Positions 26,862 to 38,069 of a DNA stretch of 64,000 nt are shown here, piece after piece. The position numbers and the translations under genes were made by a program. Position 1 is the stretch's first letter, and each line of letters opens with the position of its first letter. Origin of the DNA: JBFMEX01 sp040752215 (GTDB lineage: Bacteria; Pseudomonadota; Alphaproteobacteria; Rhizobiales; Hyphomicrobiaceae); contig JBFMEX010000024.1 in assembly GCA_040752215.1 (NCBI GenBank), forward strand, positions 1 through 64,000, given 5' to 3'. The notes under the pieces are model-generated. The model was not told where the DNA came from, made no database searches, and worked only from the letters and a program-made list of their open reading frames with translations.

Positions 26862-27185
26862 GGCGCCCCTCCAGATGCCGAATCGTTGATGAGGCAAGCA
26901 TAGCCGATTCTGTGCCCATTTCGGGGCAGAGCCGGGGCAGTGCAATTCTCCGCGACGCGGGTCTCTTCCTTCTTCCGGGACGGGAGAGGGTGCCCGAAGG
27001 GCGGGTGAGGGACGTGCCGCCGACGATGGAGCCCGTTGTGGGCAAGCCCCTCGTCCGGCCTTCGGCCACCTTCTCCCGAGGGGGAAGGGAAGTGGCCGCC
27101 TCTCCTCCTTCTCCCGAGGGCGAAGGAAAATGGCGGGCGCGAGCTTCGAGATTCGAATGGCCCTGGGGCGTCGCGTCGTGTCCGC
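26862..27185. repeat. Gene-free stretch holding dispersed repeat copy A (about 26975-27140)
   Basis: No gene is seen in these 324 bases. About 26975-27140 carries blocks of imperfect inverted repeats of the CCTTCTCCC/GGGAGAAGG type and the phrase GGGTGCCCGAAGGGCGGG. The same phrase and the CGGCCACC...GAAGG...AAGT block recur in the same order at 37855-38020, between other genes, so this is a mobile-looking intergenic repeat. Confidence 0.75.
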
Positions 27186-28088
27186 TCAATGCCGCCGGCG
27201 GCTGACGAAATGCGCCGCCTCGACCAGCCAGCGCGCATCCGCCCCGAACGGCGCCAGCGCGGCGATCGCCTCGGCCTCGGCCTCTGCCAGCAGCTGCCGC
27301 GCCGGCTCGATCCCCATCAGCGAGATCAGCGTCGCCTTGCCGCGGTGCGCGTCCTTCGCCACCGCCTTGCCGACCGTCTCCGCATCACCCTCGACATCGA
27401 GCAGGTCGTCGGCAATCTGGAACGCGAGGCCGAGGCTCCGGCCGTAGGCGAGGAGCGCGCGGCGGCGCTCGGCATCGGCCCGGCCGAGAATGGCGCCGGC
27501 CTCGGCGGCGAAGGCGAGCAGGGCGCCGGTCTTCATCGCTTGCAGCCTGCGGACGTGCTCGACCGTGGGGCGCGCCGGCTGGCCGAGCTTGTCGGCCTCG
27601 AGGTCGAACGCCTGCCCGCCGACCATGCCCGCGTGACCTGCCGCCCGGGCGAGGCCGAGTGCGAGCTCGCTGCGAACTGCCGGATCGACATGGCACTGCG
27701 GCGAAGCGAGGATCTCGAAGGCGAGCGTCGCCAGCGCATCGCCGGCCAGGATCGCGGTCCACTCGTCGAAGGCCTTCCACACCGTCGGCTGGCCCCGCCG
27801 CACCTCGTCGTCGTCCATCGCCGGCAAGTCGTCGTGGGCGAGGCTGTAGCAGTGCACGCACTCCAGCGCGACTGCGGTCTCGGCCGCCGCCTCGATCGGG
27901 ATCCCGAACAACGCCGCCGATTCGATCACCAGAAATGGACGGAACCGCTTACCGCCGCCGAGCAACCCGTGGCGCATCGCCGCCAGCAGGCGGGGCGGGG
28001 TGGCCGAGCACGCTTCCGCGGCCAGATGCGCGGCGAGCCGCCGCTCCACCACCGCCGCCGTTTCGGCCAGCCTTTGCGCCAGGCTCAT
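27186..28088 (-). CDS. ispA: Farnesyl diphosphate synthase (short-chain polyprenyl synthetase)
   Basis: The 300-aa protein has both Asp-rich motifs of trans-prenyl synthases: HDDLPAMDDDEVRRG (first, with the insert typical of bacterial FPP synthases) and FQIADDLLDVEG (second), plus LLGGGKRFRP, the substrate-binding GGKR-x-RP. It condenses isopentenyl diphosphate with dimethylallyl and geranyl diphosphate to give farnesyl diphosphate for quinone and carrier lipid synthesis. The start MSLAQRLAET at 28088 is conserved-like. The gene diverges from mtgA. Confidence 0.94.
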   Translation of the reverse strand: MSLAQRLAETAAVVERRLAAHLAAEACSATPPRLLAAMRHGLLGGGKRFRPFLVIESAALFGIPIEAAAETAVALECVHCYSLAHDDLPAMDDDEVRRGQPTVWKAFDEWTAILAGDALATLAFEILASPQCHVDPAVRSELALGLARAAGHAGMVGGQAFDLEADKLGQPARPTVEHVRRLQAMKTGALLAFAAEAGAILGRADAERRRALLAYGRSLGLAFQIADDLLDVEGDAETVGKAVAKDAHRGKATLISLMGIEPARQLLAEAEAEAIAALAPFGADARWLVEAAHFVSRRRH

Positions 28089-28190
28089 GGACGTCCTACC
28101 TAGGGAGAGTGGCGACGTGCTCCGGAGGGGCCGTCGATCCCAGTCCGGCTCGCCCGTCCGCTAGCCGATCGGGACGGGCGAGACAAGGGC

Positions 28191-29435
28191 ATGCACGATT
28201 CCAAGCTCGAGGACCCGGACGGGGCCGCGGCGGCGCCGCCGCCCCCGGCGGCCGAGCGTGCGTCCCACGCCGCACCTGTCGAGACACCCGCTGTCGCCGT
28301 CGACGCCGTCGCAGGCGAGCCAGTTCCGGATGCCGTGGGTGACGAGCCGTTCGGGACGCGCCCCTTGGACACCAACGCGCCGAGCGAGCTGGGGCCGGTC
28401 GCCGCCACTCCCGCGGCCGAGCAGCTCGTCGAGCTTGTGACCGTCAGGCCTGCAGCGGCCGAGCCGACCGCGCTCGAGCGACCCCTCCCCGTTGCTCCGC
28501 TCGCCGATGACGCGAGCCCCACCCAGGCGCCACAACAATCGGATCGAGCCGCCGCCATGACTTCCTCGCCCCGCTTTCTGGGAGAGGGTTGGAGTGAGGG
28601 GCGGCCGGCGGCACGTCCGACGGGCGCTGCTTCTGCTCTCCTCACCGAAAAGGCGGAGGCACGAGAGACGTGGCGGCAGAGGTGGCGGCCGGGACGCCTC
28701 GCCGACTGGGCGCCGACGCTCCGCCGCATCGTGCGGCTCGCAGCGCTCGCACTCGCCGGCTGGCTGGCCCTCGTCGTGCTCCTCGTCGCCGTGTTTCGCT
28801 TCGTCGATCCGCCGGGCTCGATGCTGATGCTGGTCCAGCGGCTCGGCGGCACCACGATCAACCAGAGCTGGCGCGATCTCGACGACATCTCGCCCGAGCT
28901 GGGGCGCGCGGTGGTTGCCGCCGAGGACGCGCGCTTTTGCGGGCACTGGGGCATCGACCTCGACGAGATCGCCAACGCGGTGCGCCGGGCGCGCGACGGA
29001 ACGCCGCGCGGGGCGAGCACCATCACCATGCAGGTTGCCAAGAACCTGTTCCTGTGGCCGTCGAAGAGCTATCTGCGCAAGGCGCTGGAGGTGCCGGTCA
29101 CGCTGGCGATTGAGCTCTTCTGGCCCAAGCGGCGCATCGTTGAAGTGTACCTCAACATCGCCGAGTGGGGCCCGGGCGTGTTCGGCGCCGAGGCTGCTGC
29201 CCGCCACCATTTCGCAAAGTCCGCCAAGCGACTCACCAGCCGAGAGTCCGCCTTGCTGGCGGTCACGCTGCCCAATCCGGCGCTACGCAACGCCGGCAAG
29301 CCGAGCCGGATGGTGAACCGCCTCGCCAGCCTGATCGAGCGCCGCGCCACGGCGCTCGCCAGCGCCACCCACTGCCTCGGACCGCGACGGCTTTCCCGGT
29401 TCGGGGCTAGCGCCCAGCGGCCGTTCCCGGTATAA
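28191..29435 (+). CDS. mtgA: Monofunctional peptidoglycan glycosyltransferase with long N-terminal extension
   Basis: The C-terminal about 240 residues are the GT51 lytic-type synthase domain: a membrane anchor (about 178-198), [16 protein letters not shown] with the catalytic Glu, [52 protein letters not shown]. It polymerises lipid II glycans at the inner membrane. The family is normally about 230-250 aa. The first about 165 residues are low-complexity Pro/Ala/Glu and include a short stretch translated from a dispersed repeat (28565-28610). A shorter start at 28557 is possible but would begin at the edge of that repeat. Confidence 0.9.
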   Translation: MHDSKLEDPDGAAAAPPPPAAERASHAAPVETPAVAVDAVAGEPVPDAVGDEPFGTRPLDTNAPSELGPVAATPAAEQLVELVTVRPAAAEPTALERPLPVAPLADDASPTQAPQQSDRAAAMTSSPRFLGEGWSEGRPAARPTGAASALLTEKAEARETWRQRWRPGRLADWAPTLRRIVRLAALALAGWLALVVLLVAVFRFVDPPGSMLMLVQRLGGTTINQSWRDLDDISPELGRAVVAAEDARFCGHWGIDLDEIANAVRRARDGTPRGASTITMQVAKNLFLWPSKSYLRKALEVPVTLAIELFWPKRRIVEVYLNIAEWGPGVFGAEAAARHHFAKSAKRLTSRESALLAVTLPNPALRNAGKPSRMVNRLASLIERRATALASATHCLGPRRLSRFGASAQRPFPV

Positions 29436-29578
29436 GGCCGGCCGAGCCGGGTCCGCACGGATCGAGCCCCCCGGGGATCGAACGCAGCAGCGGACCGCTT
29501 GAATCGAACATCGTTCACGTCATCCGTGCCCCGAGCGGGCCGGTGGACGTGGACCCGATCCCTGTTGGAGCTCTACCG

Positions 29579-29764
29579 ATGGCCGTTCCGAGGAAGAAAG
29601 TGTCCCCGATGAAGCGCGGCATGCGCCGCTCGCACGACGCGCTCTCTGCGCCGGCCTATGTCGAGGACAAGGAGTCGGGCGAGCGCCGCCGGCCCCACCA
29701 CATCGACCTGAAGTCGGGCAAGTACCGCGGCCGGCAGGTGCTGCCGGAGAAGTCCGAGGTCTGA
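29579..29764 (+). CDS. rpmF: 50S ribosomal protein L32
   Basis: The 61-aa protein starts [22 protein letters not shown] and ends [16 protein letters not shown], the L32 pattern. The Cys pairs of zinc-binding L32 are absent, as usual in alphaproteobacteria. It is a component of the large ribosomal subunit. Upstream in-frame codons to 29543 are not conserved-like. Confidence 0.95.
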   Translation: MAVPRKKVSPMKRGMRRSHDALSAPAYVEDKESGERRRPHHIDLKSGKYRGRQVLPEKSEV

Positions 29765-29938
29765 TGAGTATGGCCACGGTTTCGTGCTAGCATCCAGCGG
29801 GCACGCCTCGCAACGTGTGGGTGCGGGCTCGTGGCCTGGGGGCGGCGAGCATGTTCTGTCGGCCGTGAAATTCGTCACAATGCCGGGCTAGTTGCTCCGG
29901 GCCCAACCACGCGCCGCCTCGGCCACCAGGAGACCCCA

Positions 29939-30373
29939 ATGTCGCTCAGATCACTGCCGCTCATCATCATCGCGTTCATCCTCTACAACGTGGTCGTGCT
30001 ACTCGGCGGGCAGGGGGCGGACGAGATCCTGCGCAAGGTCATCTTCTCACTGCCCTCGATCCGCGCCGGCGCCGATGGAGCCCGCTCGTTCTGGACCTTC
30101 ACCTGGGGCGATCTCATCATTCTGGTGACGATGCTGCTTTTGTTCGTCGAGATCCTGAAGGCGACCTACACCTCGACCGCCTCGCTGCTCGATCACGGCC
30201 TGTCGATGCTGGTGTTCATCGCTTGCCTGGTCGAGTTCCTGCTCGTCGACCGCGCCTTCACCTCGGTGTTCTTCATGATCATGGTCGCGACCCTGATCGA
30301 CGTCGTCGCCGGCTACACGATCGGCATCCGCGTCGCCCGCCGCGATATCGGTTTTGGTGCTGCGGACCAGTAG
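29939..30373 (+). CDS. Small four-TM membrane protein, unknown
   Basis: The 144-aa protein starts at ATG 29939 with an AGGAGACC site. It has about four hydrophobic segments (LPLIIIAFILYNVVVLL, WGDLIILVTMLLLFVEIL, LSMLVFIACLVEFLLV, VFFMIMVATLIDVVAGY). Acidic and basic residues lie in the loops (ADEILRKVIFS). The family is not recognised by name. A perfect palindromic hairpin lies 34 bases after its stop. Confidence 0.8.
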   Translation: MSLRSLPLIIIAFILYNVVVLLGGQGADEILRKVIFSLPSIRAGADGARSFWTFTWGDLIILVTMLLLFVEILKATYTSTASLLDHGLSMLVFIACLVEFLLVDRAFTSVFFMIMVATLIDVVAGYTIGIRVARRDIGFGAADQ

Positions 30374-30734
30374 GTTGCCGCAGCAAATCCTGATCGTGAC
30401 CTTGCCACGGCCGGCGCGAGCGCCGGCCGTTTGCGCTGACCCATCCCCGGGGGCTCACCCGCGCCGCACGACGATCAGCGCGGCCGGAAGAAAGTGCACG
30501 CCGCGAATTGTCGCCGGGCGCTGATGCAATTCGCGCGAATTCGATTACATTGCTCCCGAGACGGCGGGCTTGTGCCCGGCGCGATGGCCTTTACCGGCGT
30601 GCCGCCGCAATCCCGTCGCGATTCAGTCGAGAGTTGTGGCTAGGTTGCACCGCGGTTGTGCGTCCAGCCGGGCGAGCGCGCGCGGGCTCCCGGCTGACCT
30701 ATTGGCCGCGACCGCGGAGCGGGAGGCGACAAAG
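30374..30734. other. Gene-free stretch with two palindromes
   Basis: No gene is seen. A perfect 10-bp hairpin (ACGGCCGGCG / CGCCGGCCGT, GAGC-type loop) lies at 30407-30430 and may end the upstream transcript. A perfect 14-base palindrome AATTCGCGCGAATT lies at 30528-30541, about 190 bases before the next start, and looks like an operator, though nothing identifies its protein. Confidence 0.5.
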
Positions 30735-33700
30735 ATGCAAGGACAGACGCCGGCCGGTCAGAGCCCGCTGCTCGACCTCAAGGCAACCATCGACTGGCTG
30801 ACGACCGTCGATTGGGCCCATGCCGCCGGCTTCGCCCTGCTCGCGCTCACGCTGTGGCTGCTGCTGACCTCGCGCGTCGCCAAGCGCGTGATGGGCGTGG
30901 CCGAGGAAACCGTGTTCGCCAACTGGCGCCTCGCGCTGCTCGCCGCCACCGGCCTCGTGCTGTCGCTCGCCTCCGGCTGGACCACCTGGGACGGCATGCG
31001 CAATTTCACCCGCGAGCCGATCCTCTCGTTCATGATCACGTTCGGCATCCAGGGCGTGATGCTGATCGTCGCCTGGCTGATCGGCGAGAGCTTCGCCAGC
31101 GGCATGAATGTGCGCGCCAGCGACAGCGAGCGCAGCGGCTTCGGCAAAGGCATGCAGGCGACGCTCGGCGCGCTCATCGGCGTGATGCTGTTCATCGCCG
31201 TCGTCATGTTCGGGCCGTTCACCTCTGTCGCTCCGGGCGGCGGGCTTGCCTCGGGCGGTTGGGGCGAGGTCGGCGACAAGCTCCTGATTGTCGTCGTCGG
31301 TCTGCTCGCCGCGGCGCTGATCGTCGTCTACGCCTCGAGCGACCTCGTCCGCCCCTATCTTCAGAGCTCGCGCGTCATCCTCCGCAATACGGTGCTGTGG
31401 GTGATGTTCCTCGCCTGCATGGCGACCTCGGTCTTCTTCTCCTTCGACTCGCTGTTCTCGACCATCTTCCCGCAGGACGAGCGCCGCCGGGCGGCCGAGA
31501 TCCGCGCCGTCAACCAGGTCGCGAGTGTCGTCTCCGACATCGGCACGCTGGCGACGAGGCGCCAGATCGAGGAGGCCAAGTCGCTGTTCGAGAGCGAGCC
31601 CTGGGCGCGCTACGAGGCCGTGCTCGATAAGGTTCAGGAGCTGGCCCGGCGCGCACCCGACGAGGTCCGCAAGCAGCTGACAATGGAGCTGGAGGCGCAG
31701 CGGAGCCGCATTGCCAAGCTCGAGGAGCAGCGTGCCAGCGCCGAGGCCGGCCAGGCCGGTCTCGTCACCAAGAAATCGCAGCTCGGCGAGGAGATATCCC
31801 GCCTTCAGGCCGAGCGGCCCGACTCCGCCGCTCGCACGCTGGAGCACAAGACAATCGTCGCCGATCTGGAGAAGCGCTACGACGAGCAGCGCACCAGAAC
31901 GCTGGCCGAGGAGAAGGGCGTCGAGGGCTCCGGCAAGGTCGGCCGCGGCCAGTTCTACCGCGCCAGCAAGGAGGAGGAGGCGAAGCTTCAGGCCGAGCTG
32001 CAGGTCGCGCGCGAGCGGCTCAAGTCGCACGACCAGCGCCTGACGGGCATCGACCGCCGGCTCGCTCAGGCCAAGGCGGAGCTCGCTCAGATCGACGGCG
32101 ATCTCGCCAAGCTCAAGGGCGAGGCCGACACCGCCGGCCAGATGATCGCCGTCGCCCAGTCCGGCGGCCCCAGCGAGAACGCCGAGCGCTACGATCCCGC
32201 GTCGGGTGTCGCCGCGCTGGTCCGCGACCGCCAGACGTTCCGCCAGAAGCCCGAGCAGGAGACGCTCGCCGCCATCCAGACCCAGTGCGCGGCACTCGTC
32301 GGTGCCAGCACCAAGGTCGTCGCGCTGCGTGAGGTTGCCTCTGGCATCGACTGCAATCCGAAGCAGGCGACCGAGGCCGCCGCGCGCGTGTTCGCACTCA
32401 ACACAGGCATCAAAACCTTCGAGGCGAATTGCGCCGGCGGTGACAAGCTGCCCCAGGGCGCCACCACCGACACGCTGCTCGAGTTCGGCCGCAAGTGCCT
32501 GCAGGACTCCGGCCTGCCGAGCAAAGACCTTGCCCAGATGGGCGCCACGCTGTCCGCCGTCGCGCTCAACCGGGACGACAAGGCGCACCGCTTCGTCGTC
32601 ACCTGGAACGCGTTCCAGGACGGCAATCGCCTCGCCTACCTCGCGCTCGCCATCGCCATCGCCATCGACGCGTTGATCTTCATGTCCGGCCTGTTCGGCG
32701 CCAATGCCGTGCGCTCGCCGTTGTCCGACGTGCCGAGCATGAAGGCGCGCTCGGCCCAGCAGCTCGAGGCGATCATCGAGAACGCGCTGATCCCAGACAA
32801 GCTCGCCAACGCACACGCGGTGCTGGAGGCGATGCAGCCGATCACGCCGATCGACGGTTTCACCCAGGAGGTCGTGCTGCCCTATCACGACGCGCCCTCG
32901 CGCGGGCGGGTGCTGAAGGTTCTCAACGCCGCCGCCACCATCGGCGCCGTCGCCCGCGACCCCAACCGTCCGGAGCGCTATCTGGTCCGCCCGGAGCTAT
33001 TCGAGTTCCTATCCGTCGTCGCCAAGAAGGCGTTCGATGCCGACGAATCCCACGCCCGTCTCGCCGAGCTGAAGCAGGTCGTCACGGTCGCACTGCAGCC
33101 GCACACCGGCTATCACGCCGAGATCGTGCTCGACCACATGCACCCGATCAACGAGAAGGACGGCTTCTCCTCCGAGGTCACGCTGTCGACGGTGCCCTCC
33201 GGCGACCTGCCGCTGATGCGCAAGGTGTTGAACTCCGGCGCCATGCTGCGGTTCGTGTCCCACGACACGCGGCGCGGCGAGGAGGACCGCTTCTATGTCC
33301 ACAAGGATCTCTACAAGACTCTCGCCATGATCGCGGCGAGCGCACCGCGCACTGCCGGCAGCGGCCAGCTCGGCGCGCCGCATCCGGCCCCACCGCGCGG
33401 CGCCCGTCACGGAGGCCGGCTCGACTCCGATCTGCCGCGCATCGTGCGCGACGACAAGCGGGCGCTCTCCTCGCCCGCGAGGCAGCTGCCGGGCAAGCCC
33501 CAGGCGGCGAGGGAGAGCGGCGAGAGCGCGGAGGCTCACGAGGCGCGAATCGCCTTCCTGCGCGACCTCGTCGCAGCGATAGGCATCGAGGCCGATAGCT
33601 ACCTTACACTGCAGGGCAAGCCGATGGGCGCCGCGATCGCCGCCGGTGATGCGTTCGACCGCGCACGCCGGTCGAGCCGCCAGCTCGACGCCGAGCTGGA

Positions 33701-34038
33701 GGTTCGTGACGAGCGCGCGAGAACAGCACTGGACAACCAGTACAAGGTGCTCATGGCACACCTGAGGCCCGACGACACCCTGCGCAGGAATGCGCTCGAG
33801 CTTGCTCAGCGCGAGATCGAGACCAACTGGCGCGCGATCATGCTTCTTCCAGCCGGCCCTTACGAGCAGCTGCTGCAGGAGCTGCTCGACACACTGGAGC
33901 CGCAGAGTGGCGACGGGCTGCTGCCGCCCGAGGGCGAGGACCTGCTGCGGCGTGTGAAGCACCTCTATCGAGCGCTCGGCCGCAGCCACCGCGGCACCAC
34001 CGAGGAGTGGGAGGAATTGGTCGCCTCGCTCGACGCGG
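30735..34038 (+). CDS. Large membrane/coiled-coil protein, 3' end lost in assembly gap
   Basis: At least 1101 residues from ATG 30735 (GGGAGGCG site). The N-terminal about 240 residues hold five to six membrane segments. A long coiled coil follows (about 325-480, Glu/Ala/Lys/Gln-rich, LEEQRASAEAGQAGL), then a Cys-containing region (about 510-600), one more membrane segment (RLAYLALAIAIAIDALIFMSGLFG, about 640) and a helical cytoplasmic half with two similar units, EAMQPITPIDGFTQEVVLPY and DHMHPINEKDGFSSEVTLST. The frame runs into 100 N. The same frame after the gap is not coding-like, whereas another frame ends GNGKRTLN at 34179. No known family is recognised. Confidence 0.8.
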
Positions 34039-34138
34039 NNNNNNNNNNNNNNNNNNNNNNNNNNNNNNNNNNNNNNNNNNNNNNNNNNNNNNNNNNNNNN
34101 NNNNNNNNNNNNNNNNNNNNNNNNNNNNNNNNNNNNNN
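34039..34138. other. Assembly gap of 100 N
   Basis: Exactly 100 N, the conventional filler for a scaffold gap of unknown size. It interrupts the coiled-coil gene. The true length and reading frame across it are unknown. Confidence 0.98.
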
Positions 34139-34420
34139 CCGGTCGCAACCCCGGCAACGGCAAGCGAACGCTGAACTGACCTGGAGATCGGTCCCGCCCC
34201 TGCACCTCTCCGATTTTGGGCAGAGGTCGCCGCGGCCCCGGCCTCGATGGAAATGCAAGACGCCTGATCGGTGCCGGGCGAGGGCCACCCACCACGAGCG
34301 TCGAGAGCGTGCAATCATGCCGGAGCACGCACGTTTCGACCTGTTGTGAGGAGCGGCCAGCGCGCCAATAGCTCATTTTGTTGGCGCGCGGCCAGCGGCT
34401 GCGCAGGTCGCTAGTGGGCA

Positions 34421-34624
34421 TCACCCGAGCCCGTCGAATGCCGCCGCAAAGATCTCCGGCGCGATCGCCGGACCCGCGTCGGACGCGAGGTGCCGCGCGA
34501 GCAGGCTCGGCCCGGCGTAGCGACACGGATATCGGCGCGCCTTGAACGCGTCCTCGATCACGCGCCGGATCGCGATCTCGCGCTCGTCCCCCGCGCTCAC
34601 GATCTCCATGACCGAGCCGATCAT
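34421..34624 (-). CDS. Short hypothetical protein
   Basis: A 67-aa frame starting MIGSVMEIVSAGDEREIAIRRVIEDAF, with balanced charge and GC-rich third positions as in the neighbouring genes. No ribosome site is clear and no family is recognised. The open frame extends to a TTG at 34708, but that part lies inside the hairpin element at 34665-34705, so the internal start is preferred. Confidence 0.45.
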   Translation of the reverse strand: MIGSVMEIVSAGDEREIAIRRVIEDAFKARRYPCRYAGPSLLARHLASDAGPAIAPEIFAAAFDGLG

Positions 34625-34664
34625 CCCGGCGCCGGGGTTGTCGCGACCGACCCCACCACCAGCC

Positions 34665-34708
34665 GCGCAATGCGGCCGGCTCCCCGGAGTGGAGTCACGT
34701 TGCGCCAA
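34665..34708 (-). repeat. Post-terminator hairpin element, copy 1
   Basis: On the minus strand, right after the T-run of the terminator at 34711-34752, the sequence reads TTGGCGCAA then a conserved apex ACTCC-CTCCGGGGAGCCGGC and returns with TTGCGC to close a stem. A second copy with the same apex and a different but still pairing stem lies at 57294-57337. Confidence 0.6.
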
Positions 34709-34710
34709 GC

Positions 34711-34752
34711 AAAAAGCGAAGAGCCGTGCCCCGGACCAGGGAGCACGGCTCT
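34711..34752 (-). terminator. Intrinsic terminator of the Ala-rich exported protein gene
   Basis: On the minus strand the stem AGAGCCGTGC / GCACGGCTCT closes a 13-base loop and is followed by TCGCTTTTTG. It lies 28 bases after the stop codon of the gene at 34780-35088. Confidence 0.8.
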
Positions 34753-34779
34753 GCAGAACGAACGATCGCGCGGAGGCGA

Positions 34780-35088
34780 TTATTTCGACGGCTTGCGCGC
34801 CGGCTTCGCGGCCGGAGCCGCAGCGGCCGGACGGGCGTGCATCGCAGAGAGACGCGACATGAACGCGGCGCGGCGCTCGGTCATCTTCGCGGTGAAGGCA
34901 GCATGACGCTCGGCCATCTTGGCCGCCAGCGGGCAGGCCGGACGGGCGGCCGCAGCGGGCTTCGCCGGCGCAGCGGCGGCCGGCGCATCCTTGGTCGAGC
35001 CGCGCTTCACGCTGGCGTCGGCAGTTGCGGGCACGAGAGCCATAGCGGCGACCGCGGCGATGGCCGCGAAGGAAAGGCGCGTGGACAT
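34780..35088 (-). CDS. Small exported Ala/Pro/Lys-rich protein
   Basis: The 102-aa protein has a signal peptide (LSFAAIAAVAAMALVPATADA), then an Ala/Pro/Lys linker, a single Cys and a basic helical stretch with repeated MxERxAAF units (KMAERHAAFTAKMTERRAAF), ending Lys/Pro-rich. A GGAGGTC site precedes ATG 35088. It may bind an acidic polymer or nucleic acid in the periplasm (inference); no family is recognised. Confidence 0.75.
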   Translation of the reverse strand: MSTRLSFAAIAAVAAMALVPATADASVKRGSTKDAPAAAAPAKPAAAARPACPLAAKMAERHAAFTAKMTERRAAFMSRLSAMHARPAAAAPAAKPARKPSK

Positions 35089-36618
<1,530 letters not shown>

Positions 36619-36711
36619 CCACCACGAGCAGAATTTCGACCAACGTCACCGCTGGCCGCGGGCGGCGGTCGGCCCTCGGAGCGAGAGCTGCACGCGCAAT
36701 TGTGGTGACAC

Positions 36712-37710
36712 TCAGCCCTCCTCGGCTTTGAACGGGCGCGCCAGCAATGCGGCGATGGCGTCGTCGACGCTGGTGCGGCCCTCGACGATCGCGTGCACGC
36801 CTTCCGCGATCGGCATCTCGATGCGCTTCTCGCGCGCGAGGCGCACCACCGCCGCCGCGGTGTAGACGCCTTCCGTCACCGCGCGCCTCGCGCCGAGGAT
36901 GTCCTCCAGCCGCTCGCCCTCACCGAGCGCGACGCCGAGGCTCATGTTGCGCGATTGCCGGCTGCCGCAGGTGAGTATGAGGTCGCCGAGCCCGGACAAT
37001 CCCATCAGCGTCTCGGGTCGCGCGCCGAGCGCGGCGCCGAAGCGGCGCAGCTCGACGAACCCGCGTGCGACCAGCGCCGCGTGCGCGCTGGCGCCGAGGC
37101 CCTTGCCGGCGACGATGCCGGCGGCGATGGCGAGCACGTTCTTCACCGCGCCGCCGATCTCCACGCCCAGCCGGTCCGACGACCAGTAGAGTCTCAGCTG
37201 CCGGTAGCCGAGCTGCTCCGCGAGCAGGCGTCCGAGATCCGGGTCCGCGCAGGCGATGGTCAGCGCCGTCGGCAGGCCACGCGCCACGTCGGCGGCGAAG
37301 CTCGGGCCCGACAGCACGCCGAGGATTGCCGCCGGCACCGTCTCCGCCAGCACCTCGCCCATCAGCTTGCCACTTTGCTGCTCGATGCCCTTGGCGCAGT
37401 CGACCAGCACCTGGTCCTGGCGCACGTGGGGCGCGATCTCCCTGGCCACCGCGCGCACGTGCTGGGCGGGCGCCACCATCAGCAGCGCATCCATCGCCGC
37501 GACCTCGGCGAGCCGCTCGGTGGCCCTGAGACCCGGATCGAGCCCGATGCCGGGCAGGAACACCGGATTGACGTGGCGCTCGTTGATCGCCGCCACCGTC
37601 TCCGGCTCACGCGCCCAGATCAGGACGTCGCGGCCGGCGAGGCGGAGCGTCTGCGCCAGCGCCGTGCCCCACGCGCCCGCGCCGATCACGCCGATGCTGT
37701 CGATTCTCAT
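36712..37710 (-). CDS. gpsA: Glycerol-3-phosphate dehydrogenase [NAD(P)+]
   Basis: The 332-aa protein starts with the Rossmann motif IGVIGAGAWGTALAQTL and contains LSGPSFAADVARGLPTAL and the catalytic-Lys segment GGAVKNVLAIAAGIVAGKGLG, all family hallmarks. It reduces dihydroxyacetone phosphate to sn-glycerol 3-phosphate for phospholipid synthesis. Start at ATG 37710; the longer open frame to 37989 is translation of the intergenic repeat. It lies downstream of tsaD on the same strand, an order common in alphaproteobacteria. Confidence 0.96.
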   Translation of the reverse strand: MRIDSIGVIGAGAWGTALAQTLRLAGRDVLIWAREPETVAAINERHVNPVFLPGIGLDPGLRATERLAEVAAMDALLMVAPAQHVRAVAREIAPHVRQDQVLVDCAKGIEQQSGKLMGEVLAETVPAAILGVLSGPSFAADVARGLPTALTIACADPDLGRLLAEQLGYRQLRLYWSSDRLGVEIGGAVKNVLAIAAGIVAGKGLGASAHAALVARGFVELRRFGAALGARPETLMGLSGLGDLILTCGSRQSRNMSLGVALGEGERLEDILGARRAVTEGVYTAAAVVRLAREKRIEMPIAEGVHAIVEGRTSVDDAIAALLARPFKAEEG

Positions 37711-37854
37711 GGCCCCTCGCGAACGATCCACGCGCCGTCCGCGACTTGTAGCACGTCGACCCAGACCGGTAAGCGCGCGCTTTGGGGGCGGATCCCGCGG
37801 GTCTGAGCCCGCTGGGCGAATCCATTCTCGGCGAGCGCCGTTCTCATCCCTCGC

Positions 37855-38020
37855 CCGGGACGGGAGAAGGAAGTGACTCCCTTCTTTCCCTCTCCCAGTG
37901 CGGGAGTGGGTGCCCGAAGGGCGGGTGAGCGACGTGCCGCGGCCGATGCCGCCGAGGATGGACAGATCCCCCACCCGGCCTGCGGCCACCGTCTACCTAG
38001 GGAGAAGGAAAGTAGCGGGC
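37855..38020. repeat. Dispersed intergenic repeat copy B
   Basis: Between gpsA and tsaD, with blocks of CCCTCTCCC/GGGAGAAGG and the phrase GGGTGCCCGAAGGGCGGG followed by ACGTGCCGC and CGGCCACC, in the same order as copy A at 26975-27140. The two copies diverge in between. Confidence 0.7.
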
Positions 38021-38069
38021 GCGGTCGCTCGGATGGGGTCTGACCGGCCGGGCCTGACCCCTCGAATGG

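Noticed and set aside
34360..34389. GCGCGCCAA/TTGGCGCGC hairpin as terminator of the coiled-coil gene
   Set aside because: The stem is good, but no T-run follows on either strand and it is about 180 bases past the likely stop.
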